Source: Zeimonas sp044507525
Lineage (GTDB): Bacteria; Pseudomonadota; Gammaproteobacteria; Burkholderiales; Burkholderiaceae_E
Length of the DNA stretch: 64,000 nucleotides
NCBI GenBank assembly: GCA_044507525.1
Contig: JBIQJM010000003.1
Coordinates: forward strand, 1-64,000
Reading direction: 5' to 3'
The notes under the pieces were generated by a model, which was not told where the DNA came from, did not search any database, and saw only the letters and a program-made list of their open reading frames with translations. The position numbers and the translations under genes are program-made. Numbering within the stretch: position 1 is the first letter of the stretch; each line of letters starts with the position of its first letter. Shown here piece by piece: positions 17,409 through 27,094 of this stretch.

Positions 17409-20017
17409 CACGTGTCCTCCGCCAGCGCGCGGACGGGGTCGCCGACCGCGCGCAACGCGGCGAGCACCGCAGCGAGCGTGCCGAGCACGAGCAGGCCGGT
17501 CGCCGATGCCGCGAGCAGGCCGCCGGGCCAGGCGAAGTCCATCGACCAGTGGAAGGACTGCGGGTTCACGCGATGGATCAGGACGAGCGCGATGGCGGTG
17601 CCCGCGACCAATCCCCATGCGATCGCGATCGCGATCTGCAGCAGCGCCTCGATCGCGAACGATGCGGCGATCTGCGTGCGCGTCAGTCCGAGATGCTGCA
17701 GCGTGGCGAACTCGCGCCGCCGCGCGAGCCCCTCGGCCGCCCACGTCGACGCGACGCCGAACAGCGCGACGGCGATCGCGATCGCCTCGAGCGCATAGGT
17801 GACCGCGAAGCTGCGATCGAAGATCGCCAGCGACAGCGCGCGCAACTCGCCGCTGCTGCGCCACGAGAATCCGGCGATCTCGTCGACCGCTTCGCGCAGC
17901 GCCCGCCAGGCTTGGTCGCGCGGCGTCGACTCGTCGAACCAGACGGCGACGTCGTTCGCGGTGTCGTCGCCGCCGAGCGAGCGCCATGCGGCCGAGTCGA
18001 CCACGACGCTGCCGTGCTGCCGGGCGTAGTCGCGCCAGACGCCGGCGACGAACACCGGCCGGGCGCGTCCGGGCCGGTCGGCTGCGTCGGCGCGCGCCGT
18101 CGGCGCTGCATTCGCCGGTATCGGCAGCGGGCGTTCCATCGTCGTGCCCGGGGCGAATCCGTACAGGTCGACCATCGCTTCGCTGACGTAGACGGGGATC
18201 GCGTCCGCCGGGGCTGCATGCAGTTCGCCGACGATCGCCAGCCGCGACGCCGCCTCTCGCATCCCGATCGGGCGCACGATCAGCCGGACCGGTGGGCGTT
18301 CGGCAGCGAGGTTCCAGTCGACCACGCGCTGGAACTCGGCGCGCGCGACCCCCGGCGTCGAGGCGATCCGCTGCTGCAATGCGGGTCCGATCGGGCCGGT
18401 GACGGCACCGTCCGCGACGCTGCCGTAGGCATCGGCCGGAAGCACGGTATCGAGCCAGCCGGCGACCGACTCGCGAAAACTCGTGACCATGATCGCCATC
18501 GCGGCGGCGAGCGCGAAGCTCGCGACGATCGCCGACATCGCCGCCGACGCGCTGCGCGGCGCCCCGCGCAGCCGATGCACGGCGAGCCAACCGAGCGCCT
18601 TGCCGCGTGCGCGCGCAACGGCCCCTGCGGCGATCGCGGCGACGAAGGCGACGATCCGTGGCAGCGCCGCGATCGCGCCGACCAGCCACGCGGCGATCGC
18701 CGCGTAGGCCGCCCAGGGAATCCCGCCGAGCGGCGGCAACGCCAGCAGCACGAGCCCGAGACCGAAGCAGGCGAGGGCGACGCCGCTGCTTCGCGCGACG
18801 GGCAGGCTCTCCTCGATGCCTCCCGCGCGCAGCGAGCGTGCGGCGGGCAGCCGCCGCAGCGCGCGCGCGGGCGCCAGGCTGCCGGCCAGTCCGGTGGCGA
18901 TGCCGGCGAGCGCGAACCCGAAGGTCGCCAGCGGGTCGACGACCAGCGACGGCCGCGTTCCGCGGAAATAGCCGCCGCCCAGGTCGCCGCCCGACTGCTC
19001 GAGCAGCAGTGCGGCCAACGCGATGCCGAAGACCACGCCGAGCACGGCGCCGATCGCGCCGATGAACAGGCCCTGCGCGAGGACGTGGCGCGCGAGCCAG
19101 CGGTCGCGCGCGCCGAGCACCGCCAGCAGCGCGAGTTCGCGGTGCTGGCGCGCGACCGCGAGCGCGAGCGTCGAATGGACGATGAAGGCGCCGGTGAACC
19201 ACGCGACGAGCGCGAGCACGTTCAGGTTCACGCGATAGGCGCGCGAGATCGTCGCCGCGCGCTCGTCGCCGGCCTGCGGCGTCGTCCAGTACGCCTGCGC
19301 GGCGATGCGATCGCTCCATTCAGCGCGCAATGCCTGGACGTCGGCGCCGGGTTCGAAGCGCAGGTCGATGCGGCTCAGCCGGCCGAGCCACGCGAGGCGC
19401 CACTGCATCGTGCCGAGGTCCATCACCGCAAGCGACTGACCCGCTGCCGCGCCCGGCACCGTGCCGGCGATCCGCAGGGGGACGCGTTCGCCGCCGGCGA
19501 GCAGCACGATGCGCTCGCCCTCGGCCAGCCCGAGGGTTGCGAGCGCCGCGTTCGACAGGAAGATCGCGTCGTCCTCGAAGAGGGACGATGCGGAGCCGCC
19601 TCGCTCGTCGCGCGTCGGCACCGGTACGAGACCGGGTGTCACCCGCGCGGCGCGGAAGACGTCGATCCCGATGACGCGAAGCGAGTCCGCCGGGCGGTCT
19701 GCCAGCGCGAATCGCGCATCGACGACCGGACTCGCGACGATCGGCGGCGACGTACGCGCCACCGAGGCGTAGAGCGACTCGTCGAAGCTGTCGCCGAGCG
19801 CGCGGATCTGCGCCTGCGCCTGGCCTTCGACGCGCGAGATCGCGACGGCGAACTCGTCGAGGGCGGAGCGGTTGACGAGCGCGATCGACAGCGCGAGCGC
19901 GACGCCGATGGCGATCGCGAGTACGGCGATCGACGCACGGCCGGGTTGCGCGCGCCATTGCGCGAGCAGCATCCAGCGCAGCAGCACGACCGGCGTACGC
20001 TGCGGCTTCGCCTTCAT
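17408..20017 (-). CDS. FtsX/LolE-type ABC transporter permease
   Basis: 869 aa. The N-terminal membrane segment (SIAVLAIAIGVALALSIALV) and a MacB-like periplasmic domain are followed by membrane groups around residues 250-430 and 490-510. A second periplasmic domain follows, and the protein ends in three more membrane segments. This is the two-FtsX-unit layout of large permeases in the AttF/G, YbbP and LolCE range. Such permeases extract or move lipids, lipoproteins or hydrophobic molecules at the inner membrane. It is flanked by its ATPase (4-base overlap) and the lipocalin-like protein. Confidence 0.87.
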   Translation of the reverse strand: MKAKPQRTPVVLLRWMLLAQWRAQPGRASIAVLAIAIGVALALSIALVNRSALDEFAVAISRVEGQAQAQIRALGDSFDESLYASVARTSPPIVASPVVDARFALADRPADSLRVIGIDVFRAARVTPGLVPVPTRDERGGSASSLFEDDAIFLSNAALATLGLAEGERIVLLAGGERVPLRIAGTVPGAAAGQSLAVMDLGTMQWRLAWLGRLSRIDLRFEPGADVQALRAEWSDRIAAQAYWTTPQAGDERAATISRAYRVNLNVLALVAWFTGAFIVHSTLALAVARQHRELALLAVLGARDRWLARHVLAQGLFIGAIGAVLGVVFGIALAALLLEQSGGDLGGGYFRGTRPSLVVDPLATFGFALAGIATGLAGSLAPARALRRLPAARSLRAGGIEESLPVARSSGVALACFGLGLVLLALPPLGGIPWAAYAAIAAWLVGAIAALPRIVAFVAAIAAGAVARARGKALGWLAVHRLRGAPRSASAAMSAIVASFALAAAMAIMVTSFRESVAGWLDTVLPADAYGSVADGAVTGPIGPALQQRIASTPGVARAEFQRVVDWNLAAERPPVRLIVRPIGMREAASRLAIVGELHAAPADAIPVYVSEAMVDLYGFAPGTTMERPLPIPANAAPTARADAADRPGRARPVFVAGVWRDYARQHGSVVVDSAAWRSLGGDDTANDVAVWFDESTPRDQAWRALREAVDEIAGFSWRSSGELRALSLAIFDRSFAVTYALEAIAIAVALFGVASTWAAEGLARRREFATLQHLGLTRTQIAASFAIEALLQIAIAIAWGLVAGTAIALVLIHRVNPQSFHWSMDFAWPGGLLAASATGLLVLGTLAAVLAALRAVGDPVRALAEDT

Positions 20018-20715
20018 GGTTCCGGCGAACGCAGCGCGCGCTGCGCCTCGCGTTCCTCCTCGAGCGCGTGGCGTTGCAGCCGAACGCGCCGGTCGGCGAA
20101 GCGCGCGGCCTGCTCCGAGTGCGTCACGAGCACGAGCGCCGCGCCGCAGGCGTCGATCGTCGAGGCGATCCGCTCGAGCGCCTGCTGCGCGTTCGACGGA
20201 TCCAGGTTGCCGGTGGGTTCGTCGGCGAGCACGAGCGCGGGTTCGTGCACGAGGGCGCGTGCGAGGGCCACGCGCTGCTGTTCGCCGCCCGAGAGCTCGC
20301 GCGGACGCGCGTGCAGGCGGGCGCCGAGGCCGACGCCGTCGAGCCAGTGCGCCGCGCGGCGCTGCGCCGCGTCGGCCGGCTCGCCGGCGAGCAGCAGCGG
20401 CACGGCGACGTTCTGCACGGCGTTCAGGTGCGCGAGGAGGTGGAAGGCCTGGAAGACGAAACCGATGTGCTCGCGGCGAACACGGGCACGGGCATCGATG
20501 CCGAGTGCCGACATCTCGTGGCCGAGCACGCGCACGACGCCGGCATCGGGCGACTCGAGCCCGGCGATCAGGTTCAGCAACGTGGACTTGCCGCTGCCCG
20601 ATTCGCCGAGCAGCGCGACGCGCTCGCCCGGTGCGACCCGCAGCGACACGTCGTCCAGCACGACGTGCGCGCCGAAGGCCTTGCGCACGCCGACGAGCTC
20701 GACTGCGGGAATCAT
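20014..20715 (-). CDS. LolD/AttE-type ABC transporter ATPase
   Basis: 233 aa. Walker A is GESGSGKST (37-45), the signature is LSGGEQQRVALARAL, and Walker B is LVLADEPTGNLD, all in the form seen in LolD, FtsE and MacB. The ATG at 20715 gives the normal domain start (VELVGVRKAFG). The stop overlaps the permease ATG by 4 bases. It powers the adjacent FtsX-type permease; the pair plus the lipocalin-like protein form one leftward operon. Confidence 0.9.
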   Translation of the reverse strand: MIPAVELVGVRKAFGAHVVLDDVSLRVAPGERVALLGESGSGKSTLLNLIAGLESPDAGVVRVLGHEMSALGIDARARVRREHIGFVFQAFHLLAHLNAVQNVAVPLLLAGEPADAAQRRAAHWLDGVGLGARLHARPRELSGGEQQRVALARALVHEPALVLADEPTGNLDPSNAQQALERIASTIDACGAALVLVTHSEQAARFADRRVRLQRHALEEEREAQRALRSPEP

Positions 20716-20785
20716 GCGCACGACGTCAGCGGAATCCGGCCGCCCATGATACGTTGCCGCGTGCGTCGCTCCCGGGGAGGGGACG

Positions 20786-23329
20786 ATGGTCCGGGAAGGA
20801 GTGCACCGCCCGCTCGCAGGACACCGCCCGCTCGCGCGGTTGCTCGGTACGTCTCTCGCGCTCGTGCTGGTGCTTGCCGCCGGTGTCGCGCTGGCCTGGC
20901 GCTTCCTTGCGCTTCCGCAGACGAGCGGCGAACTCGCACTGGGCGGCCTCGGTGCGCCGGTTCGCGTCGTTCGCGATCGGCACGGCATCCCGCACGTGCT
21001 CGCCGACTCGCCGCGCGACGCGTTCCGCGCGCTCGGGCTGCTGCACGCGCAGGACCGCCTGTGGCAGCTCGAGATGAACCGCCGCATCGTGCGGGGCGCG
21101 CTCGCCGAGGTGCTCGGCGCCGACGCCCTCGGCAACGACCGCTTCCTGCGTACGCTCGGCATCCGCCGCAACGCCGAGCGCATCGAGGACGGGCTCGACG
21201 AGACGACGCGCGCGGCATTGCAGGCCTACGCCGACGGAATCAACGCGTGGATCGAGCACGTCGAGGCCCGGCCATGGCAGCTCTCGCCCGAGTTCCTGCT
21301 GCTGGGCCTGCGCCCGCAGCGCTGGGAACCGGCCGATTCGATCGGCTGGGCGACGATGATGGCCTGGGATCTCTCCGGAAACCACGGCGTGGAGCTGCTG
21401 CGGCTCGCGCTGCTCGAACGCCTCGATGCGCAGCGGGTGGTCGAGCTGATCGGCACGACGCCGCCGATGCCGCTCGCCGATCCCGCGAAGCTCTACGGCG
21501 GCGATCCGCTCGCGCGGTCCGGCGAAGCGCCGGCGCGCGGATCGCTCGCCGCGCATGCGCTCGAGCTCGCGTCGGCGATCGTGCAGGCGTTCCCGTCGAC
21601 CTCGCTCGACGGCCTCGGTTCGAACAACTGGGCGGTCGACGGACGGCGGACACCGAGCGGCAAGCCGATCCTCGCCAACGATCCGCACCTTGCGCTCGGT
21701 GCGCCGTCGTTGTGGTACCTGGCGCACCTGTCGGCGCCCGGCCTCGAGGTGATCGGCGCCACGCTGCCCGGCCTGCCCTACGTCGTCGTCGGTCGCTCCG
21801 ATCGTTTCGCCTGGGGCTTCACCAACACCGCTCCCGACACGCAGGATCTCTATCTGGAGCGGGTCGATCCCGACGATCCGGGCCGGTATCGCACGCCGGA
21901 CGGCTGGGCGGCCTTCGACACGCGGACCGAGACGATCCGCGTCAAGGGGGCGCCGGACGTCGAGCACGTCGTGCGCACGACGCGCCACGGGCCGGTGATC
22001 TCCGACGTGCTCGCTTCGAGCCGCGGCGTCCTCGACGCACGGGGCTCCGCGCCGCACGTGCTGTCGTTCGCCTGGACGATGCTGACCCCCGAGGACCGGA
22101 CCGTCCACGCGGGCCTCGGCATGAACACCGCCACCGACTGGGCGTCCTTCCGCGAAGCGATGCGCGACTTCCGCGGCCCGCAGCAGAACGTCGTCTTCGC
22201 CGATCGCGACGGACGCATCGCCTTCGTCGCCGCCGGCGCGGTACCGCTGCGCCGCCCGGAGAACGAGCTGCGCGGCAGCCTGCCGGCACCCGGCTGGGAC
22301 GCGCGCTACGACTGGATCGGGACGATTCCGTTCGACGAGCTGCCGCAGTCCGAGCGGCCCGACGAGGGCCTGCTCGTCACCGCCAACCAGCGCATCGTCG
22401 GCGACGACTACCCGCATCACCTGGGCGGCGAATGGGCGTTGCCGTATCGCTCCGACCGGATCGCCGCGAAGCTGCGCGCGCTCGACGTGCACGACGTCGA
22501 CGCCTTCGCCGCGATCCAGTCCGACGTGGGTTCGCCTGCCGTCGGCGAGATGTTGCCGTTCCTGCTGAAGGCGCAGCCGGGCAGCGAGCGGGCGCGGCGC
22601 GCGCTCGAGCTGCTGCGCCGCTGGGCCGATGCGGCGGCCGAGCGCGATGCGCCGGCGCTGCTCGCCGAGCGGCCCGAGCCGCTGATCGCCGTCGCCTGGA
22701 TCGACCGGCTGCGTCGTGCCGTCTTCGAGGACGACGTGGGTGCCGAGCTGTTCGTGCAGCTCGAACGCCATCGCATGCGCCACAACCCCTTGCGCGACGT
22801 CTTCGAACGCACCGATCTCGCGCACTGGTGCGACGATCGCGCGACGCCCGGTGTCGAGTCCTGCGACGAGATGCTGGCGCGCTCGCTGGACGAAGTCGTC
22901 GACGAACTGTCGCGCCGTCTCGGCGCAGAGCCCGAAAGCTGGCGCTGGGCGAGCCTGCATCCCGCCGTCTCGACGCATCGACCCTTCGGACGGCACTGGC
23001 TGCTGTCGAAGTGGTTCGATCTTCGCTCGCCCAGCGGCGGCGATCCGAGCACGATCAACGTCGCGCGCCACGACCCGTGGGACCCGGCGGCGCCCTTCGA
23101 GAACCGATGGGCGGCCGGCTATCGCGCGATCTACGATCTCGCCGACCCCGACGCGTCGCGCTTCATCCATTCGACCGGCCAGAGCGGGCACCGTCTCTCG
23201 CCGCACTACGACGACCTGGTCGCGCCGTGGTCGCAGGTGCACTACCTGCCGATGGTGACGTCGCGCGAACGCATCGAGCGCGACGCCGCCGCCGTGCTCG
23301 TGCTGCAGCCCTCGGCGTCGTCCGAATGA
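20786..23329 (+). CDS. Penicillin acylase family protein (N-terminal nucleophile amidohydrolase)
   Basis: 847 aa. A membrane segment or signal (about residues 18-38) precedes the alpha part (RDRHGIPHVLADSPRDAFRALG, LHAQDRLWQLEMNRR). The nucleophile is S279 in GLGSNNWAV, the residue exposed when the spacer is cut autocatalytically. LANDPHLALGAPSLWY and FAWGFTNTAPDTQDLY in the beta part are conserved. Family members cleave penicillins, acyl-homoserine lactones or other amides in the periplasm; the sequence does not decide between them. It is divergent from the ABC operon, with a 70-base gap. Confidence 0.88.
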   Translation: MVREGVHRPLAGHRPLARLLGTSLALVLVLAAGVALAWRFLALPQTSGELALGGLGAPVRVVRDRHGIPHVLADSPRDAFRALGLLHAQDRLWQLEMNRRIVRGALAEVLGADALGNDRFLRTLGIRRNAERIEDGLDETTRAALQAYADGINAWIEHVEARPWQLSPEFLLLGLRPQRWEPADSIGWATMMAWDLSGNHGVELLRLALLERLDAQRVVELIGTTPPMPLADPAKLYGGDPLARSGEAPARGSLAAHALELASAIVQAFPSTSLDGLGSNNWAVDGRRTPSGKPILANDPHLALGAPSLWYLAHLSAPGLEVIGATLPGLPYVVVGRSDRFAWGFTNTAPDTQDLYLERVDPDDPGRYRTPDGWAAFDTRTETIRVKGAPDVEHVVRTTRHGPVISDVLASSRGVLDARGSAPHVLSFAWTMLTPEDRTVHAGLGMNTATDWASFREAMRDFRGPQQNVVFADRDGRIAFVAAGAVPLRRPENELRGSLPAPGWDARYDWIGTIPFDELPQSERPDEGLLVTANQRIVGDDYPHHLGGEWALPYRSDRIAAKLRALDVHDVDAFAAIQSDVGSPAVGEMLPFLLKAQPGSERARRALELLRRWADAAAERDAPALLAERPEPLIAVAWIDRLRRAVFEDDVGAELFVQLERHRMRHNPLRDVFERTDLAHWCDDRATPGVESCDEMLARSLDEVVDELSRRLGAEPESWRWASLHPAVSTHRPFGRHWLLSKWFDLRSPSGGDPSTINVARHDPWDPAAPFENRWAAGYRAIYDLADPDASRFIHSTGQSGHRLSPHYDDLVAPWSQVHYLPMVTSRERIERDAAAVLVLQPSASSE

Positions 23330-23355
23330 CGCTGCGGCAGCGCTCGACGTGCCGC

Positions 23356-24435
23356 TCAGACGATCTCGATGCCCGGCTCGCCGGCGAGCACCTCGCCGAT
23401 CTCGCAGGCCGACGCGAAGCCGTCGCGATGCAGGATCCCGAGTACGGCGTCGACCGCCGTCGCATCGCAGGCCACGAGCAGTCCGCCGGAAGTCTGCGGG
23501 TCGGTGAGCAGTGCGCGCAACCGCTCGGAGTCGCGTTCGGGCAGGCGCACCTCGTGACCGTACGCCGACCAGTTGCGGCCCGACGCGCCGGTGACGAAGC
23601 CGTCCGCGAGGCGCTCGTCGGTACCCGGCAGTCGGGGCACCGACGCCGCCGCGATGCGCGCGCGCACGCGCGCGCCGCGACACATCTCGAGCGCGTGGCC
23701 GAGCAGCCCGAAGCCGGTGACGTCGGTCAACGCGTGCACGCCGGGCAGGCGCGCCAGCGCCGGGCCGGACACGTTCAGCTGCGTCGTCGATGCGATCATC
23801 GCCGCATGGTCTTCGGGCGAGAGCCGCTGCTTCTTCAGCGCAGCCGACGCGATGCCGACGCCGAGCGCCTTGCCGAGCACGAGCCGGTCGCCGGGACGCG
23901 CTTCGTCGTTGCGGCGGATGTGCGACGGATGCGCGAGCCCGATCGCGGCGAGTCCGTAGATCGGCTCCACCGAATCGATCGTGTGGCCGCCGGCGACCGG
24001 AACGCCGGCGCTCGCGCAGACCGATTCTCCGCCCTCGAGAATGCGGCCGATGACCTCGAGCGGGAGTCGGTCGATCGGCATCGCGACGATCGCCAGCGCG
24101 AGGATCGGCCGGGCGCCCATCGCGTAGACGTCCGACAGCGCGTTGGTCGCCGCGATGCGCCCGAAGTCGTACGGGTCGTCGACGATCGGCATGAAGAAGT
24201 CGGTGGTCGCGACCAGCGCCTGTTCGTCGTCGATCTGGTAGACCGCGGCGTCGTCGGCGTTGTCGAGGCCGACCAGCAGTTGCGGCGGCACCGGAAGGCG
24301 TGCGCCGCTGCGCAGCAGCTGCGACAGCACGCCGGGCGCGATCTTGCACCCGCAGCCGCCGCCGTGCGAGAACGAAGTCAACCGCGGGGCGGCGGATGCT
24401 TCCGTGGAGGGCGCCTCGCCCCGGCTCGCCGTCAT
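23356..24435 (-). CDS. selD: Selenide, water dikinase (selenophosphate synthetase)
   Basis: 359 aa; makes selenophosphate from selenide and ATP for selenocysteine and selenouridine. The catalytic segment SHGGGCGCKIAPG has C28 and K31 at the positions of the E. coli Cys17 and Lys20. The gene uses cysteine, not selenocysteine. LVATTDFFMPIVDDPYDFGRIAATNALSD-like metal and ATP residues (split across residues 75-105) are intact. It follows fabI by 3 bases in the same leftward unit. No selA, selB, selC or mnmH is in the window. Confidence 0.94.
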   Translation of the reverse strand: MTASRGEAPSTEASAAPRLTSFSHGGGCGCKIAPGVLSQLLRSGARLPVPPQLLVGLDNADDAAVYQIDDEQALVATTDFFMPIVDDPYDFGRIAATNALSDVYAMGARPILALAIVAMPIDRLPLEVIGRILEGGESVCASAGVPVAGGHTIDSVEPIYGLAAIGLAHPSHIRRNDEARPGDRLVLGKALGVGIASAALKKQRLSPEDHAAMIASTTQLNVSGPALARLPGVHALTDVTGFGLLGHALEMCRGARVRARIAAASVPRLPGTDERLADGFVTGASGRNWSAYGHEVRLPERDSERLRALLTDPQTSGGLLVACDATAVDAVLGILHRDGFASACEIGEVLAGEPGIEIV

Positions 24436-24438
24436 CGG

Positions 24439-25233
24439 CTAGGACTCGACGCCGGGAATGCCGCCCGCAACCTGGTGGAAACCCGCGTCGACATAGGTGA
24501 CCTCGGCCGTGATGCCGCCGGCGAGATCGGACAGCAGGAACGCCGCGGCGTTGCCGACGTCGTCGATGGTGACGTTGCGTCGAAGCGGCGCGTTGGCGCT
24601 GACGTGGTCGAGGATCTTCGAGAAATCCTGGATGCCGCTTGCCGCCAGCGTACGGATCGGCCCGGCGGAGATCGCGTTCACGCGGATGCCCTTCGGTCCC
24701 AGATCGGCCGCGAGATAGCGCACCGCCGCCTCGAGGCTGGCTTTCGCCAGCCCCATCGTGTTGTAGTGCGGCACGACCCGCACGGCGCCGAGATAGCTCA
24801 GCGTGAGCAGCGCCGCGTTGCGACCCTGCATCAGCGGTTGCGCGCCGCGGGCGAGGGCGACGAAGCTCCACGCCGAGATGTCGTGCGCGACGCGGAACGC
24901 CTCGCGGCTGGCGCCTTCGAGGAAGCGCCCGGCGATCGCCTCGCGCGGCGCGAAGGCGATCGCGTGCACGAGGCCGTCCAGGCCGTCCCATCGTTCGGCG
25001 ATCGAGGCGAAGAGCGCGTCGATCTGCGCGTCCTCGGCGACGTCGCAGGCGAAGACGAGCGACGAGTCGAAGGCGGCGGCCATCTCGGTGACCCGGTCGC
25101 GGAAGCGTTCGTTCTGGTAGGTGAACGCGAGCTCGGCCCCCTGTTCGTGGCACCTGCGCGCGATCCCGTACGCGATCGAACGATTCGACAAAAGTCCGGT
25201 GATCAGGATCCGCTTGCCGCTGAGGAATCCCAT
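24439..25233 (-). CDS. fabI: Enoyl-[acyl-carrier-protein] reductase (NADH), FabI type
   Basis: 264 aa; last step of each fatty-acid elongation cycle. The NAD-binding start ITGLLSNRSIAYGIA and the catalytic Y157-x6-K164 (with Y147 in SYLG) align one residue off E. coli numbering. The ATG at 25233 has GGAGG about 9 bases upstream. It is divergent from yejA, with only 29 bases between the two starts, and leads into selD. Confidence 0.95.
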   Translation of the reverse strand: MGFLSGKRILITGLLSNRSIAYGIARRCHEQGAELAFTYQNERFRDRVTEMAAAFDSSLVFACDVAEDAQIDALFASIAERWDGLDGLVHAIAFAPREAIAGRFLEGASREAFRVAHDISAWSFVALARGAQPLMQGRNAALLTLSYLGAVRVVPHYNTMGLAKASLEAAVRYLAADLGPKGIRVNAISAGPIRTLAASGIQDFSKILDHVSANAPLRRNVTIDDVGNAAAFLLSDLAGGITAEVTYVDAGFHQVAGGIPGVES

Positions 25234-25248
25234 TCGTGAGGCCTCCGC

Positions 25249-25254
25249 TAGAAT
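25249..25254 (+). promoter_or_regulatory. Candidate -10 element close to the yejA start
   Basis: TAGAAT, with the ATG of yejA starting 9 bases after its first position pair; transcription from it would begin at or next to the ATG. No Shine-Dalgarno sequence lies between. No matching -35 is seen. Confidence 0.35.
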
Positions 25255-25262
25255 TCTCGCCG

Positions 25263-27092
25263 ATGGCCATTGTCGCACGCGCGTCGAGTCGCTTCCGCGC
25301 TCCGCTCGCGCTCGCCGCCCTGCTCGTGCTGCTGCTGCCGCTGCTCGCGGCGGGTGCCGCGCGCGCCGGATCCGCGCTCGCCTGGGGCGACACGCCGAAG
25401 TACCCGCCCGGGTTCGCGCACTTCGACTACGTCGATCCCGATGCCCCGAAAGGCGGCACGCTGAACCTCGCCGGCTTCGGTTCCTTCGACAAGCTCAATC
25501 CGTTCACGCTGCGCGGCATCCCCGCCGAGGGGCTCGGCGTGCTGATGTTCGAGACCCTCGCCGAGGCGAGCGAGGACGAGCCGTTCACGATGTACGGCCT
25601 GCTCGCCGACGACATCCGCTTCGCCGAGGACGGGTTGTCGATCACCTTCCACCTGAACCCGGCGGCGCGCTTCTGGAACGGGGATCCGGTGACCGCGGCC
25701 GACGTGCGCCACTCCTTCGAGTCGCTGGTCGGCCCCAAGGCGCATCCGCGCTTCCGGCAGTACTTCGGCGACGTCGCGCGCGCCGTCGTCGTCGATCCGC
25801 GCACGGTCCGCTTCGAGTTCCGCCGGCGCAACCACGAGCTGCACATGATCATCGGCATGCAGATGCCGGTGTTCTCGCGCAAGTGGGGCGCCGACCGGCC
25901 CTTCGACCAGATCGCGCGCGACGAGCCGATCACGAGCGGACCCTACCGGATCGAGAGCAGCGACTGGGGCCGCTCGATCTCGTATCGGCGCGATCCGGAA
26001 TACTGGGGGCGCGACCTGAACGTGCGTCGCGGAATGTTCAATTTCGACCGGGTCGTCTACAAGTACTACAAGGACGAGACCGCGCGCCTGGAAGCGTTCA
26101 AGGCCGGCGAGTTCGACTGGACGGCGGAGAACTCGGCGCGCAACTGGGCGCGCGGGCATGCCGGGCGCCAGTACGAGTCGGGCGAGATCGTGAAGGAGGA
26201 GTTCGAGCACTCGAACTCGGCCGGAATGCAGGGCTTCGTGATGAACACGCGCCGGCGCGAGTTCGCCGACGTGCGCGTGCGGCACGCGCTCGCGCTCGCC
26301 TTCGATTTCGAGTGGATGAATCGCCAGGTCTTCTACGGGCAGTACGTGCGCAGCCGCAGCTACTTCACGAACAGCGACATGGAGGCGAAGGGCCCTCCCG
26401 GGCCGCGCGAGCTGGCCCTGCTCGAGCCGTTCCGCGAGCGGCTCGACCCCGCGGTGTTCGGCGATGCGGTGCTGCCGCCCGACACCGAGGCGCCCGGCAG
26501 CCTGCGCGAGAACCTGCGCCGGGCGCTCGCGCTGCTCGACGAAGCCGGGTGGAAGGTCGACGACGACGGCGTGCTGCGCAACGGGGCAGGGCAGCCCTTC
26601 GAGTTCGAGATCCTCAGCTATTCGCGCGGGCTGGAGCGGGTCGCGGTGACCTGGGTGCGCAACCTCGAGAAGCTCGGCATCGCCGCGCGGCTGCGCGTCA
26701 CCGATCCGGCGCTGTACCAGAAGCGGCTCGACGACTTCGACTTCGACGTCGCCGTCGCGCTGTATTCGGCGAGCCCGACGCCGGGCAACGAGTTGATCGA
26801 GCGCTTCACCACCGCGGCGGCGGACGAGCCGGGCTCGGACAACCTCGCCGGCATCCGCGACCCGGTCGTCGACGAGATCGTGCAGCGACTGCTGCAGAGC
26901 GGCACGCGCGAGGAGCTCGTCGTCTTCGCGCGCGCGCTCGACCGCGTGCTGCGGGCCGGCTGGTACCTCGTGCCGCATTTCTATGCGCCCGCGCACCGGG
27001 TCGCGTACCGCAGCCGGCTCGCGCATCCGAAGACGCTGCCGCTGTACTACGCCGCGAACGCCTGGGTGCTGAAGACCTGGTGGGCGCGCTAG
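25263..27092 (+). CDS. yejA: Oligopeptide-type ABC transporter substrate-binding protein (YejA-like)
   Basis: 609 aa. The signal peptide runs to about ARAGSALAW. The mature start GDTPKYPPGFAHFDYVDPDAPKGG and later FDKLNPFTLRG, plus TSGPYRIESSDWGRSISYRRD, are typical of YejA in the SBP_bac_5 group. YejABEF imports peptides (including microcin C in E. coli). The ATG at 25263 has no Shine-Dalgarno sequence; a TAGAAT -10-like element ends 8 bases before it, so the transcript may be leaderless. It is the first of four coupled genes. Confidence 0.88.
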   Translation: MAIVARASSRFRAPLALAALLVLLLPLLAAGAARAGSALAWGDTPKYPPGFAHFDYVDPDAPKGGTLNLAGFGSFDKLNPFTLRGIPAEGLGVLMFETLAEASEDEPFTMYGLLADDIRFAEDGLSITFHLNPAARFWNGDPVTAADVRHSFESLVGPKAHPRFRQYFGDVARAVVVDPRTVRFEFRRRNHELHMIIGMQMPVFSRKWGADRPFDQIARDEPITSGPYRIESSDWGRSISYRRDPEYWGRDLNVRRGMFNFDRVVYKYYKDETARLEAFKAGEFDWTAENSARNWARGHAGRQYESGEIVKEEFEHSNSAGMQGFVMNTRRREFADVRVRHALALAFDFEWMNRQVFYGQYVRSRSYFTNSDMEAKGPPGPRELALLEPFRERLDPAVFGDAVLPPDTEAPGSLRENLRRALALLDEAGWKVDDDGVLRNGAGQPFEFEILSYSRGLERVAVTWVRNLEKLGIAARLRVTDPALYQKRLDDFDFDVAVALYSASPTPGNELIERFTTAAADEPGSDNLAGIRDPVVDEIVQRLLQSGTREELVVFARALDRVLRAGWYLVPHFYAPAHRVAYRSRLAHPKTLPLYYAANAWVLKTWWAR

Positions 27093-27094
27093 GG

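Noticed and set aside
20068..25239. A very long open frame (over 1700 codons) on the plus strand across several genes
   Set aside because: It runs antisense or out of frame to well-supported genes (ABC ATPase, acylase, selD, fabI), is Arg/Ala-rich and shows no domain. It is an artefact of high GC.
20726..25393. A long open frame (over 1500 codons) on the minus strand
   Set aside because: Mirror of the acylase and out of frame with selD and fabI; composition is typical of antisense shadow frames.
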